Assembly: GCA_027924645.1 (NCBI GenBank)
Contig: BSBN01000495.1
Span: 1,798,001-1,862,000, forward strand
Reading direction: 5' to 3'
Length of the DNA: 64,000 bases
Source: Cunninghamia lanceolata
Taxonomy: Eukaryota > Streptophyta > Pinopsida > Cupressales > Cupressaceae
Both the position numbers and the translations under genes were made by a program. The notes below the pieces were generated by a model that saw only the letters and a program-made list of their open reading frames with translations, ran no database searches and had not been told where the DNA came from. This document shows, one piece after another, positions 23,880-36,706 of the stretch. Numbering within the stretch: position 1 is the first letter of the stretch; every line of letters starts with the position of its first letter.

Positions 23880-25975
23880 TGTTGTTATCTCTGTTGCTCA
23901 AGAGTATTGTTTGTTGTCCCTGATGCTCAAACACACATGTTGGATGTTTTTTTGTGGACTTCTCTGATGATATTTGTGACAGCTGCAAAAGTTTCATTTT
24001 AGGAAACACATTCCAGAAATACATTTTATTGGTGGTTTGTTACAGGTTGCATAACATTTCATTGATGATTGCTACAGGTTTTGACCATGCAACAATATCA
24101 GGTTTTGGTGACATTATTTTGTCACTAATATCAAGTCAAAGGCATGGCATTTCATAATGTTGAGGGCTTGGTATCAATCATACTTTGTTTGGTTTAACAT
24201 CTGCTCAATGCACACTCTAGTGTTGATTCTTTGCCTTGTCTTTATTACAAAGGGTATTTACCATGATAGCAAAGGTTAGTAAATGCACAGATAAGTTTGG
24301 TAAAGGCATCTATTTCATAGTTCATTATGTTAATTTCTTATTACTGCAAAGGTGGTCATTGCTCATAGCATTGATACATTCTTTGTTACAAGGTTTTGTC
24401 AAAAAGATTGCCTCCAGACACAAAGTTGTTACAAGACATTATCATGTGCACTAATGATTTAATCAGTGTTTTCATTGGGTTCTTTAGTCAGTTTTTCACA
24501 ATGGTGAAGTTCTATTGCTATATCCTTTTTACACACATAGCAACGGTTGTTATTCCCAAGGTCTATAGTTGCAAAGTTGTCCACCATGTAAACTCTTCCT
24601 AGTAGCACTACTTATCATTTGTGTTCTACAGCAGCACACTTAATTTGTTGACCTCCCGAATAGGTTTGCTAAGGCATTTTTACAAGGTAAAAGTTATCAG
24701 GTTCTCTTGAGTTACCTGTAGCTCCGGTCACATGTTCAATGGTAAAGACATCATATTGTTTCTTCATTTCGATACAAAGTGATTTTATGTTTAGGGTTTC
24801 ATACTCTGCACCGCAATGATGAGAAGGAAGGGTTTTTGGATTCAGATATACTTTTTTTCTCTAGAATCTCATATCCTACACTGCAATGATGAAAAGAAAG
24901 GGTGTTTGGATTCTACGACAACTCCAGTTGACTTTAGGAAATAGGTGATATTGTTAGATTCTTTTTTTTTTGCTTCTGGCAGTTATGATTACATTTGGCA
25001 GCTTCATGTTGACATAAAAAGAACAAAGAGGAAATGTGCCTTTTGAAATCTGTCTTTGCTTTGAGTAAGGAATATTGGGTTTACATCCGAGGTTTATAAT
25101 GAAGCAGACTGACAACCCTTGTTAGGGTTTCACAACGGCATGACATTATTGTTAAACTAGTTGTGTTTAGAACAAAGTTGTAAAGAATAATGGCAGTTGT
25201 TATTTATGGTTTCAACCTTGGTTAGGGTTTGGTCAACAGTACTCCAAGCTTACTCTGTTTCGGTTAAAAGTGTTACTATCTTTGTTATAATTTTACAACT
25301 AATATCTCAAAGGATTTTCAGTACAAAAATGGTATGACAGTTGAATGTTTTTATTTTCTTTTCACAGCAAAACTGTGTGAAATTATGTGACGGTTATGGA
25401 ACCTCCAGAAAGTAGTTTTTTTGTTACCTGAAACACAGAGACACAAATTGTTATCTTCTTGTACTTGATATATAAATAAGACTACTTATATAGTATGAAG
25501 AGTGCAGAATATAAAGGTATCTTTATATGTGCATTGTTGATACTATATCAGTAAGGGAATGCAGTGAAACAGAGTATCCCTCTGTATTTAATTTTCTTTT
25601 CTTAAGATGATTTTGTGAAAGATGCCAGTGAGGCAATATTGTAAATGTCAGTGAGGCAATATTCTTAGCCAGTGAGGCCTGTAAATCAGTGAGATTTTAT
25701 TCTAAGCCAGTGAGGCACTTTTTTGAGTGGTTTTATGCCAAGGGCTTTCCACTTAGGACAAATCACTGTGTCATTTTGTTTCTGTGGCATGCTATTGATC
25801 TACTATTGAATTTTTTAGTTTTCTCTATACAATTACAGTTTACTTTGTCTTATGAACATATAGTTGATCTTGTTAAAGATATTCTTTGCAAGTCAGAATC
25901 TGAGATTGTGTTGAAAAGTAAAATTATCCTAGATACTGATTCACCCCCCCTCTCAGTATCTACACCACTCTAACA
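23880..25975 (+). repeat. 5' LTR of copia element
   Basis: 2096 bp, begins TGTTGTTATC and ends CTCTAACA. It carries about 24 bp near 24080-24110 that are missing from the 3' LTR. Most mismatches to the partner are transitions. Confidence 0.95.
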
Positions 25976-25977
25976 AG

Positions 25978-25990
25978 TGGTATCAGAGCC
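25978..25990 (+). other. Primer-binding site, tRNA-Met type
   Basis: TGGTATCAGAGCC lies two bases after the 5' LTR. Confidence 0.92.
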
Positions 25991-26048
25991 AAAACCCTCT
26001 ATTGTTTAGGCCTAATCAGCCTAAGGGATTCCTAGTTCAGTGGGAACC

Positions 26049-27689
26049 ATGTCTTTTCAAGATGGTCTTTCCCCATCCAAGGCACCATTATTTGATGGTA
26101 TAGATTATGCTTTCTGGAAATACAGAATGACTCATCATATCAAAGCTTTAGGATATGATGTCTGGGAAGCCATTGAAACTAATTGTACTGTTACTGGCAA
26201 ACCATCCAATGCTGATGAAAAAAAGGCACTTGACTGTGACTCAAAAGCCACTAGTGCTATTTGTTGTGGTTTAACAAATGAAGTTCTTAATAAGGTTATG
26301 GAATGTCAAATAGCTAAAAGCATTTGGGATAAACTTTCAAATATTTATGAAGGAGATGAAAGCATTAAAGAGGCTAAGTTACAATCTCTTAGGGAAAGAT
26401 TTGAATGAATGAGAATGAAAGATGATGAAAAGATAGCTGAATATCTTCAAAGAGTCTAGGAAACTGTCAATAGCATTAGAGGATTAGGGAAAAAATTAGA
26501 AGAGATAACTGTAGTTAAAAAGGTCTTACGGACTCTAACCGCCAAATATGACTCCAAAACTTATGTGGTTGAAGATAAAGATCCAAAAACCATAACTATT
26601 GATTATATTATAGTAGTCTTTACTACATATGAAATGAGAATGGAAAATGAAAATCCCAATAAAGAGATTAAAGAAGCTGCTTTTAAGACTGTGAAAAAGC
26701 AAACTGAAATTAGTCATGAAACTGAAAATATCAGTGAAGATGAATCTATTTTTGTTAGTAAACTCAGAAGAGGATCAGGTAGATATAAAGGAAAATCACC
26801 TTTTAAATGTTTCAATTGTGGAAAAATAGGGCATTATGTAGCAAAATGTCCTAATCTAGAGCTTGCCAATGAACAAGAAGATAACAAAAAACAATATAGG
26901 AAGAAGCCTTTCAATTTTAACAAGAAAAATACTTTCAAGAAAAGAAGTTTAATTGCTGGAATAACTGATAGTGCGTCAGAGGAATCCTCTAATGAAATAG
27001 ATGAAACTCTTTTTATGGTAGCATTTATTGGTGTTTCAGAAGAAGAACAAGTAGAAATATCAGAAAATGAGTTTGACTTAGAGGGAGATTTAAAATGTGT
27101 TTTTGGTGAAATTAGAAGATTTAAAAAGGAAAATGGAATGCAGAGTAAGTTAATATCTGATCAAGAAAAACAAATTTCTGATTTAAAAGTCAGTCTTGAA
27201 GAAAATAGAAAAAGACTTTCAGATTCTCAAGAACAATTAAAATCTAAGGAGGCTGAAATAGTCAAACTTAGAAGAGAACTTGAAATGTGTAACAGCAGTG
27301 ATAAACTTGCTGATATGCTAGGGAAACAAAAAGAGTATAATGATATGACTGGACTAGATTTTTCAAAAGGTCAATGCTCTAATGATAATCAATTCACAAA
27401 TAAAATGCCCTTTAAATTCACTGGGTATTGTTTTTATTGTTATCAATATGGACATAGAGCAACTAACTGCAAGTTTGTTCTTAGAAGGCAGCCAAATTTT
27501 CTAAAACATGGGACTTTTAGTTTTCTAAATAGGATAAGATGTTTCAATTGCAAAAAACTTGGACATATTGCCAAGTTTTGTGACTCAGATATTGTTTCTC
27601 TTACTAAGCAACTCAAAATGAAATGGGTGCCCAAAAACAACAAGGCTATGATGGTTGAAGTTGCATTTCATGCAAAGAAAAATGAAATC
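26049..27689 (+). pseudogene. copia gag remnant
   Basis: The nucleocapsid precursor frame starts at ATG 26049 (MSFQDG) and stays in one frame to the protease. It is broken by TGA at 26406-26408 and TAG at 26457-26459. The N-terminal half has the copia gag core (FWKYRM, then AIKSIWDKL-like text and EAKLQSLRERFE). Three CCHC zinc knuckles are visible, at 26808-26849, 27429-27470 and 27540-27581. A Lys/Glu-rich coiled-coil-like segment (about 27100-27290) lies between the first and the other two. Copia gags commonly have one knuckle, so three is notable. Gag would package the RNA; here it is dead. Confidence 0.9.
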
Positions 27690-27692
27690 TAG

Positions 27693-28961
27693 GTTATAGA
27701 CAGTGGGTGTTCCCATCATATGACAGGGGATAGAGGTAAATTTATTTCATTTGAAAGTTGCACAAGTGGGTCAGTTAGATTTGGAGATGATTATTGTTTA
27801 TAGATCATTGGAAAAGGTACAGTTCTCTTAGAAAACAACACATCTCTAGAAGATGTCTATTTTTTTTAAGGACTAACTCATAATCTATTGACTGTAAGTC
27901 AAATTTGTGACAGTGGTTTTGATGTAGTTTTTACATCACAAGGTTGCAAGATTCTCAAAAATGCCAAACAGGTCATTGCTTCAGGTTTGAGAACTAAAGG
28001 TAATATTTATAATCTGCATGGATCTGCTAATGAATGCAAAAACAACTTATGTTTTATGAGTCAAATTGAAGAAAGTAAACTCTGGCATAGGAGGTTGGGG
28101 CATATAAACTATGATAACTTAGTTCAAATTAGTCATAAAAAAATGTTAGACATATGCCTGCTCTTTCCAAGCCTAAAAATCTGGTTTGTAAAGAATGCCA
28201 GCAAGGTAAACAAACAAGAAATATTCATAAGTCTAAAGAGCAATTTGCTACAGAACCTCTACAGTTAGTTCACACTGATTTATGTGGTCCAACCAGAACA
28301 AAATCTTTGAATGGTGAAAGATATTTTATGTTATTCAAAGATGATTACACAAGAATGACTTGGGTTACTTTTTTAAAGCATAAATTTGAGGCTTTAGAAA
28401 AATTTAATATCTTTAAAAGCATGGTAGAGAGAGAAACAGATCTAAAACTGAAATATTTAAGGTCAGATAATGGTGGAGAATATACTTCCACTGCTTTTCT
28501 TGAATATTGTGAAAAACATGGAATAAAGAGACAGTTTTTCAGCTCCTAGAACACTTCAACAAAATGGGGTGGCTGAAAGAAAGAATAGGACAGTAAAAGA
28601 AATGGCTAGAACTATGCTTCAGGATGCTAGACTATCAAATGCTTTTTGGAAAGAAGCAATTCATACAACAGTTTATATCTTAAATAGGGTACAAATAAGA
28701 GTCAAAACCAGGTACACATCCTATGAACTTTGGTATGGTAATACGGCTAATGTATCATATTTTAAAATATTCGACAGTAAATGTTATATAAGGAAAGAAG
28801 ATCATCTAGGAAGTTTTGAATCTAGATGTGATGAAGGGATTTTTCTAGGATACTCAACTCACAGCAAGGCTTATAAATGTTATAATAAGAGGTTAAAGAG
28901 AATAGTTGAAAGCTCTAATGTTAAAGTGGTTGAGAATTTGCAGCAAGAATGGCAACCTTAG
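27693..28961 (+). pseudogene. copia protease and integrase remnant
   Basis: The aspartic protease motif DSGCSHHMTG starts at 27699, directly after a TAG at 27690-27692. Further stops are at 27801 and 27867. The integrase follows: the zinc-binding HHCC region (LWHRRLGH near 28080, CKECQQGKQ near 28188), then the catalytic Asp in HTDLCGP near 28277, Asp in RSDNGGEY near 28466 and Glu in GVAERKNRT at 28575. A 2-bp insertion near 28151-28155 moves the frame and a 1-bp insertion near 28531-28535 returns it, so the segment between them reads in another frame. The integrase C-terminal part ends at a TAG at 28959-28961. Confidence 0.9.
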
Positions 28962-30737
28962 TTTCAACAGGTTGAAGAAATCATTCAAGAAGAGCTAAAT
29001 ACAAAAGAAGAGTCAGAAAAATCTGAAGAAGAATCAGATCCTGAAGTTTCACAAGGATAGTCAGTAAGTCCTCAAATTAATACTTCTTCTAAAACTTCTA
29101 TTTATACTCCTTCTAAAAGATTGTTACAAAAGAATCATCCAAGTGAACATGTTATTGGTGATTTAGACTTTGGCATACAAACTAGAAGAAAAACTGCTCA
29201 AGCAAATCAATAGGTTCATATATGTTTAGTGTCTCAACTAGAACCTAAAACCTATGTTGAAGCTAGTCAAGATGACTTGTGGGTTCAGGCTATGATAGAT
29301 GAGTTAGCCCAAATAGAGAAAAATAACACTTGCGAACTTGTCCCAAGGCCTAAAGATAAAAATATTATTGGGGCTAAATGCGTTTTCAGAAACAAACTTG
29401 ATGAAAATGGAGTTGTTTGAAATAAAGCTAGACTGGTTTGTAAGGGTTATTCACAGATAGAAGGTATCAATTTTGATGAAACTTTCGCTCTTATAGCAAG
29501 ACTAGAAGCAATCAGAATATTTCTTGCATATTCTATTTACAAAAACTTTAAGGTCTATCAAATGGATGTTAAGACAACCTTTTTAAATGGAGACTTAGAA
29601 GAGGAGGTTTATATGGATCAGCTGGAAGGTTTTGTTAACAAGGACAAACCACATCATGTTTACAGATTAAGGAAGGCTCTTTATGGGCTTAAAAAAGCTC
29701 CTAGAGCTTGGTATGCCAAATTAGATAAACACTTACAATCACAAGGCTTCACTAGAGGGGGAGCTGATAGTAATCTATATTTTATGACTAAAAATTATCA
29801 CATCTTGATAGTGGTTGTATATGTTGATGACATAATTTTTGGTAGTGATGATGATGAACTCAGTTTATATTTTCCACAGGTTATGACAACAAAACTTGAA
29901 ATGTCAATGCTGGGTGAACTTTTATTTTTTCTTGGCCTACAGGTGTCTCAGCTCAAAGCAGGTATCTTTCTTTCTCAAACCAAATATGCAAAAGAAATGT
30001 TGAAAAGGTTTTAGATGGATGAATGTAATCCTGTTAGTACACCTATGGAAACTGGTTGCAAATTAAGTGCTGAAGTTGATAAACCTGATATTGATCATAC
30101 TTTTTATCAATCTATGATAGGCAGCTTGTTGTATTTAATTGCCACTAGACCTGACATAATGCATGCTGTCTATTTAGTTGCTCGCTTTCAATCTTCTCCT
30201 AAGCAAGCTCATCTAAATGTAGTAAAAAGAATCTTTAGATATATACAAGGAACTCTTGATTATGGACTTTGGTATTCTAGACATTCAGATTTCACACTGA
30301 CAGCATACACAAATGTTGATTGGGTAGGTAGTCTTGACAATAGAAAAAGTACTTCAGGTGGTGCTTTCTTTCTTGGTGGAAGACTAGTTGCTTGGCATAG
30401 CAAAAAGAAAGATTCTGTTTCTCTGTCTACAACTGAAGCTGAATATATTGCAGCCACATCTTACTGCACTCAGATTCTCTGGATGGTTCAGACTTTGAAT
30501 GATTACAAGGTTCCTATCTGTAAGCCTATTAGAATTCTATGTGACAATGTCAGTGCTATTAACATCTCAAAAAATCTTGTGATGCATTCTCATACCAAAC
30601 ATATTGATATCCGATATCATTTTCTTCGTGATAAGGTGCTCCTCAATGATGTCATATTGCACTATGTTTCTTCTACTGCTCAAGTGGCTGATATCTTTAC
30701 TAAGCCACTTCCCAGAACTATTTTTGAAGGTCTCTGA
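28962..30737 (+). pseudogene. copia reverse transcriptase and RNase H remnant
   Basis: All in one frame, with stops at 29058, 29211, 29418 and 30012 before the natural end TGA at 30735-30737. RT signatures: NTCELVPRPKD near 29325, [20 protein letters not shown] near 29550, [11 protein letters not shown] near 29685, and the polymerase active site YVDD at 29820-29831. RNase H/connection signatures: SVSLSTTEAEYIAA near 30415 and TKHIDIRYHFLRD near 30595. The order after integrase confirms copia. The many stops are of the kind produced by C-to-T or G-to-A change (TAG and TGA). Confidence 0.93.
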
Positions 30738-30797
30738 GATCAGCTTGGGGTTCTTTCTTTTTTCTTCTCTGCATTGATATTTCTCCGCTCTTGGTTT

Positions 30798-31000
30798 TAG
30801 GGGGAGCTTCTTGATTATTCTTCTTTGTACCCTGACAGTTTTTGGGATGCTTTCTAGTGTTGTGCAATTCTTCATTTGGTTGCTCTGTTCTTTTGTCTTC
30901 CCTTTGTCCTGATGACAAAAAGGGGGAGAAGGCTTTGCTTTTACTTATGTGTTCTCTCATGCTGTGGTTGTGTGTTTTCTCATCATGGCCAAAGGGGGAG
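30798..31000 (+). other. Multiplied polypurine tracts
   Basis: Three tracts share the core GGGGGAG: TAGGGGGAG at 30798-30806, AAAAAGGGGGAGAAGG at 30917-30932 and AAAGGGGGAG at 30991-31000. The last is three bases from the 3' LTR. Repeated polypurine tracts before the 3' LTR are a described feature of Sireviruses. Confidence 0.75.
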
Positions 31001-31003
31001 TAT

Positions 31004-33075
31004 TGTTGTTATCTCTGCTGCTCGAGAGTATTGTTTGTTGTCCTTGATGCTCAAACACACATGTTGGATGTTGTTTTTTTGTGGACTTCTCTGATGATAT
31101 TCATGACAGCTGCAAAAGTTTTGTTTTAGGAAACACATTCCGGAAATGCATTTTATTGGTGGTTTGTTATAGGTTGCATAACATTTCGTTGATGATTGCT
31201 ATAGGTTTTGGAGATATTATTTTGTCACTAATATCAAGTCAAAGGCATGGCATTTCATAATGTTGAGGGTTTGGTATGAAGCATACTTTGTTTGGTTTAA
31301 CATCTGCTCACTGCACACTCTAGTGTTGATTCTTTGCCTTGTCTTTATTACAAAGGGTATTTGCCATGATAGTAAAGGTTAGTAAATGCACAGATAAGTT
31401 TGGTAAAGGCATCTATTTCATAGTTCATTATGTTGATTTATTATTACTGCAAAGGTGGTCATTGCTCATAGTGTTGATACATTCTTTGTTACAAGGTTTT
31501 GTCAAAAAGATTGCCTCTAGACACAAAGTTGTTACAAGACATTATCATGTGCAATAATGATTTAATCAGTGTTTTGATTGGGTTCTTTAGTTAGTTTTTC
31601 ACAATGGTGAACTTCTATTGCTATATCCTTTTTACACACATGTCAACGGTTGTTATTCCCAAGGTCTATAGTTGCAAAGTTGTCCACCATGTAAACTCTT
31701 CCTAGTAGCACTACTTATCATTTGTGTTCTACAGTGGCACACTTAATCTACTGACCTCCCGAATAGGGTTGCTAAGGCATTTTTACAAGGTAAAAGTTAC
31801 CAGGTTCTCTTGAGTTACCTGTAGCTCTGATCACATGTTCGATGGTAAAGACATCATATTGTTTCTTCATTTCGATACAAAGTGATTTTATGTTTAGGGT
31901 TTCATACCCTACACCGCAATGATGAGAAGGAAGGGTTTTTGGATTCAGATATACTTTTTTTGTCTAGAATCTCATATCCTGCGCCGCAATGATGAAAAGA
32001 AAGGGTTTTTGGATTCTACGACAGCTCTAGTTGACTTCAGTAAACAGGTGATATTGTTAGATTCTTTTTTTTGCTTCTGGCAGTTATGATTACATTTGGT
32101 AGTTTCACATTGACATAAAAAGAACAAAGAGGAAATGTGTCTTTTGAAATCTGTCTTTGCTTTGAGTAAGGAATATTGGGTTTACATCCGAGGTTTATAA
32201 TGAAGCAGACTGACAACCCTTGTTAGTATTTCACAACGGCATGACATTGTTGTTAAACTAGTTGTGTTTAGAACAAAGTTGTAAAGAATAATGGCAGTTG
32301 TTATTTATGGTTTCAACCCTGGTTAGGGTTTGGTCAACAGTACTCCAAGCTTACTCTGTGTCGGTTAAAAGTGTTACTATCTTTGTTATAATTTTACAAA
32401 TGATATCTCAACAGATTTTTAGTAGGAAAATGGTATGACAGTTGAATGTTTTTATTTTCTTTTCACAGCAAAACTGTGTGAAATTATGCAATGGCTATGG
32501 AACCTCCAGAAAGTAGTTTTTTTGTTACCTAAAACATAGAGACACAAATTGTTATCTTCTTGTACTCGATATATAAATGAGACTACTTATATAGTATGAA
32601 GAGTGCAAAATATAAAGGTATCTTTATATGTGCATTGTTGATACTATATCAGTAAGGGAATGCAGTGAAACAGAGCATCCCTCTGTATTTAATTTTTTTT
32701 TCTTAAGATGATTTTTGAAAGATGCCAGTGAGGCAACATTTTAAATGTCAGTGAGGCAATATTCTTAGCCGGTGAGGCCTGTAAATCAGTGAGATTTTAT
32801 TCTAAGCCAGTGAGGCACTTTTTCAAGTGGTTTTATGCCAGGGGCTTTCCACTCAGGACAAATCACTACGTCATTTTGTTTCTGTGGCATGCTATTGATC
32901 TACTATTGAATTTTTTAGTTTTCTCTATACAATTACAGTTTTCTTTGTCTTATGAACATATAGTTGATTATGTTAAAGATATTCTTTGCAAGTTAGAATC
33001 TAAGATTGTGTTGAAAAGTAAATTTATCCTAGATACTAATTCACCCCCCCTCTCAGTATCTACACCACTCTAACA
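31004..33075 (+). repeat. 3' LTR of copia element
   Basis: 2072 bp, the partner of 23880-25975. Target duplication GTTCC follows. Confidence 0.95.
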
Positions 33076-33080
33076 GTTCC

Positions 33081-34940
33081 ATCATAATTAGATTGAATGA
33101 ATCAAAAAACTCTGTTAGTGATTATGAACAAATCTTTAAACCGAAATATCCTACCAATACAATATTGCACAATCTATAGAATATCAAATTTTAATTTATC
33201 CTTTACCAAGTGCATTTGTGGAATTGCCTTATGAAATATGATGCTAAAGATGATCCATTATTACTTTTATAATAATTCTAAACTATATACATCCCTTGTT
33301 TTTGGAATCCCAACAATCTTGAGCAGTCATGTACTTAATGCTTTTATTCATTACCACATGCTTCTATTAGTTCCCTTGAGAATTTGGCCACATTAGCATT
33401 CTTGAAAGACATTCATTATAATGTTAAACCTAATACACACATTACTAAGTTCACAAAATGCAATTAAGAAGAGAAATAACTAATTAGAGATTGCATATTG
33501 TGATCTAAAGCATTAACTACTGTAGAAACCTAAAATTTACCTATTCACCTCCCTTCTATAACATGTTTAATACTTATTTCTAAAATCATTTTAATGCTAT
33601 TTCAATATTCATCATCATGCTAATTGTCCAAAATTGGCACTTCCTAACCACATTATTCCCTTTTCAAATGAATTAAATAAATTATATTTATTTATGTAAG
33701 TTGATAGATTCACCATATCATCACACCACTAACTAATTAAATCATTTTATTACTTAATTAGTCTAATTTCTATCTCACATTGCCAACTTGTTAAATATTT
33801 TTATTAATTAGTTAGTCTAAAATCCCACCACTATCCCAAAATAAATGTATTTCCCTCCTATTCTCAAATAAATCCACCCCATTTTATGGCCGAAAAAAAT
33901 TATTTATAACCATTTGAAATTCTACCAAATGTAATCTCATCCATTCATTTTGAATAAACTAAATCATGGCCATTCATCTACTCCTTAAATCCAAGGAAAA
34001 TCCTCTCAACCAAAATGCATTATAGATCTTCCAAAAAAATCAACACCATCCATCTTCTAAGCCTAAAAATTATAAATGGAGCTTCAAAGATTTCAAAAAA
34101 TTATAACACATGAATATACAAGTACATGTTGCTAAGATTTTGAAGCATCCTTTGAGCAACCACATCCTCTCATTTTCAAGTTATCCATGAGCATATCCTT
34201 TCCAATCATGGAGTTTATATTTGGTAATTTATGTAAATAGTTGTTTAATTTGAATTTCATTTTGTTCAATCTTGAAGTTAGCACTTAGTTTGAATTAGGA
34301 AGCTTACCTACATTTGTTTCCTTTCATTTTAGTTGAAATTTTGTTTCTTACATTCTAGAACACCTATTGGGATTCCTTTGTCTTGATATAAGCTTGGTTT
34401 TGTAGGTTTCATAGCTTGATCTAATAATTTTTTCATGTAGGATTTAGTTGGAAGTCTTTTAGTTCACATGCATTTCAAGGCACTTTGGTGCAAAACAGAC
34501 TATACCATTGCATCAAAAAGGGCTAAGAACCCATAAATCTATGTAAAGTTTATCCAATTTGGACAAACTTGCACCAAGAGGCATTTTATTCTACATGGAG
34601 ACATCATACAACCCCTACGTAGGCATTCTATACAAAAGATAATTTTATTATTATTTAATATGTTTGTTCTATTTTTATTTAAGAAACACTTAAAAATTTA
34701 TTAATAATAAAAAAATTATAAAAATTTAAAACAAACAAAAATATTTAAAAATAAATTAGATCACATAGCCGACTAATATATGGTACCTTATACCCTACCA
34801 CATAGAGGTGCCAGGACTAGGGTTTGCCCCTCTCGCCTATTACCAGCATTCTTCATGGTGACTAGTGAACAACAACCACTAACTTCTCCTCAACACTTCT
34901 GTTGCTTTAACATTGCACTTGCTATTACACTTTTTCTCAA
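33081..34940. other. AT-rich intergenic DNA
   Basis: No reading frame or repeat pair is seen. A word TGTAGAAACCT at 33522 could be an LTR start, but no matching end was found. Confidence 0.4.
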
Positions 34941-35332
34941 GATGTTGATGGGACACACACACCTAGGCTCTGATACAAAAATTTGGTGACAAGTTGTCTC
35001 AATTTCTTAGGACCAATCCAGTTCCACAATCTACTAAAATTATCGTGATGCATTCACACTAAAATGAGTTACCAAATGACAATTACTACATTTTGTGTTT
35101 AAGAAATAGAGAGGTAGTGATAAAAAGAGGAGACAATCTACACCGTTGTCTACACTCATTTGGAGGATAGACTGTTAGATTTCCAACGTATGTACAAAAT
35201 GGAGGAATCTATCAACCAAGACTAAATCATACTTCATTCAATTAATTGTAGATATGTAAAAAAAACTTTCATTCCCAAAATTCATTTAATTAAATGCAAA
35301 GATGCAAATAGAAACTCCATTCCCCAAAGTCT

Positions 35333-36706
35333 CTTTTTTTAAGAGAAAGGTGATAAACACCCATACCATTTCATTAAAGAGTTTATATAGAGTTTCAGAA
35401 CAACCCCAATACAACATGGAGTTCATCAAAGATAATACAAACTACTCAAAACAACAAAAAGTTCATCAAAATAAAACATGCAAATGGCCCTCTACTGGCC
35501 ATATAAACTAGAGAAATCATAAAACAAAACAAAGTTAAAGAAACAGCTACTAACTGTAGCAATAAGACACCAACGCGCAAACCAACCAGCATCCATCCAT
35601 GCAAACTGACCACCTCAAAATAACCGCAGCCACCCACAAACTTGAACTAGGCCATCAAGAGCACCGATACTACCACAATTCCCATGGCCAAAAATACTAA
35701 GCAATCAGACTAGTGGCAGGGAGAGAAACCAGATCCAGAGGCACTACAATCTATCCGACAACCCCTTGATCATCTTCATCACCATCCTCCAGGTCTTCAA
35801 ATACATTCCTAGGAATATGAGGTGCAAGGTCTGGGCCATGAACCCTTAAAAATTGTATCCCCATGAAAGTATCCTTTATATGCCGAACATCATTTTTGGA
35901 GAAAATGAAGTTGTAAGAAGACAACTCTCTATCAAGATCATTACTGCTTAGATATTTCAGTGAGGCTTGCATAGCTCTATAAACAACTTGGAGGGGGGGA
36001 GAAGATCTCAAAGTTTGAAGGTTGAACAACCCTCTAATAAGGGCATCTCCCTGATCTATATCATACCCCTTAACCATCGTAGCCCATCTATCCACTGTGT
36101 AGATATTATTGTAGAAGAGACCTGAGGAGAGAGCATGGACATATTCTATGTCTTGAACTAGGTCCATAATGTTAGAGAGGACTTGGGAAACTATGTATGA
36201 GTAGTTAAGAATTCAGCCCACATAGCCCTTCAACCATCTGTGTCCCGCAACACATCTCACTACAAACTACATCATCGTATTGTCCCAATCTATTAATATG
36301 ATTAGGTTTGAGGTGCTAACCATACCTCTCACCTCTGGTTCCTAGTCAAATGGTGGAAAAAAAGAGCATCTGGTTAAGCCTAGTTTCCACCATGGGAGAC
36401 TGTATACAAATTAGGGAGCTACAACAAAAGAGTCAAGAAATTAAGGACCCTTAGCAGAGGCTTAAAGAAGACCAAACTGTTAACCCGCATGAGATCATCC
36501 ACATGATTGAAAGAATGATCACCGTCCTTACATAATCCAAATACAATCCTTGCAAGGGGATGTTGCATTGGAAGCTATGAGAATGACGTAAGCGAAAAGC
36601 AGGAAAAACCCCGGACCCAAGATTTCCATTAATAAGCAATGTACTTGAGGATCAATGTGTAAAGCCAAGGTGGCCCCTAAAAAGAGAAAGAAGCCTACCA
36701 TTATTC
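35333..36706 (-). mobile_element. Nested poly(A) retroposon with 13-bp target duplication
   Basis: The insert lies between two copies of TTCCCCAAAGTCT (35320-35332 and 36707-36719). The other LTR has the uninterrupted site at 40755-40766. On the minus strand it ends in a short A-run (plus T-run at 35334-35340), so it was copied from RNA by LINE machinery. It could be a 5'-truncated LINE or a processed pseudogene. It contains one 138-codon open frame and a 3' region of about 420 bp. Confidence 0.9.
35751..36167 (-). CDS. 138-residue open frame of unknown family in nested retroposon
   Basis: Starts MDLVQDIEYVHALSSG and ends in an acidic tail (EDLEDGDEDDQGVVG). No family is recognised. It is predicted soluble, with no membrane segment or signal peptide by eye. 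The same frame continues upstream of the ATG with coding-like text (LIILIDWDN, CVAGHRWLKGY) interrupted by two stops. So the 138 codons are probably the 3' end of a longer ORF, followed by a 3' untranslated region and a poly(A) remnant. Host gene retrocopy or LINE-encoded protein are both possible. Being in a dead nested insertion it is probably not expressed, and I call it a likely pseudogene despite the open frame. Confidence 0.4.
   Translation of the reverse strand: MDLVQDIEYVHALSSGLFYNNIYTVDRWATMVKGYDIDQGDALIRGLFNLQTLRSSPPLQVVYRAMQASLKYLSSNDLDRELSSYNFIFSKNDVRHIKDTFMGIQFLRVHGPDLAPHIPRNVFEDLEDGDEDDQGVVG

Larger units (their letters stand above)
23880..33075 (+). mobile_element. Copia (Ty1) LTR retrotransposon, Sirevirus-like, inactive
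   Basis: A full-length 9.2 kb element with LTRs at 23880-25975 and 31004-33075 (TGTTG...TAACA), flanked by the 5-bp target duplication GTTCC (23875-23879 and 33076-33080). The primer-binding site is at 25978-25990 and a polypurine tract at 30991-31000. Domain order is gag, protease, integrase, RT, RNase H, which is diagnostic of copia. Three GGGGGAG tracts upstream of the 3' LTR and a long gag with several zinc knuckles resemble Sireviruses; that lineage call is an inference. At least eleven in-frame stops and two frameshifting insertions make it non-functional. Confidence 0.96.

Noticed and set aside
24236..24602. Short open frames repeated at 31339-31557
   Set aside because: They recur because they lie in the two LTRs of the copia element, not because of a duplicated gene.
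33522..34630. Possible solo LTR starting TGTAGAAACCT
   Set aside because: No matching terminal repeat or target duplication could be found.
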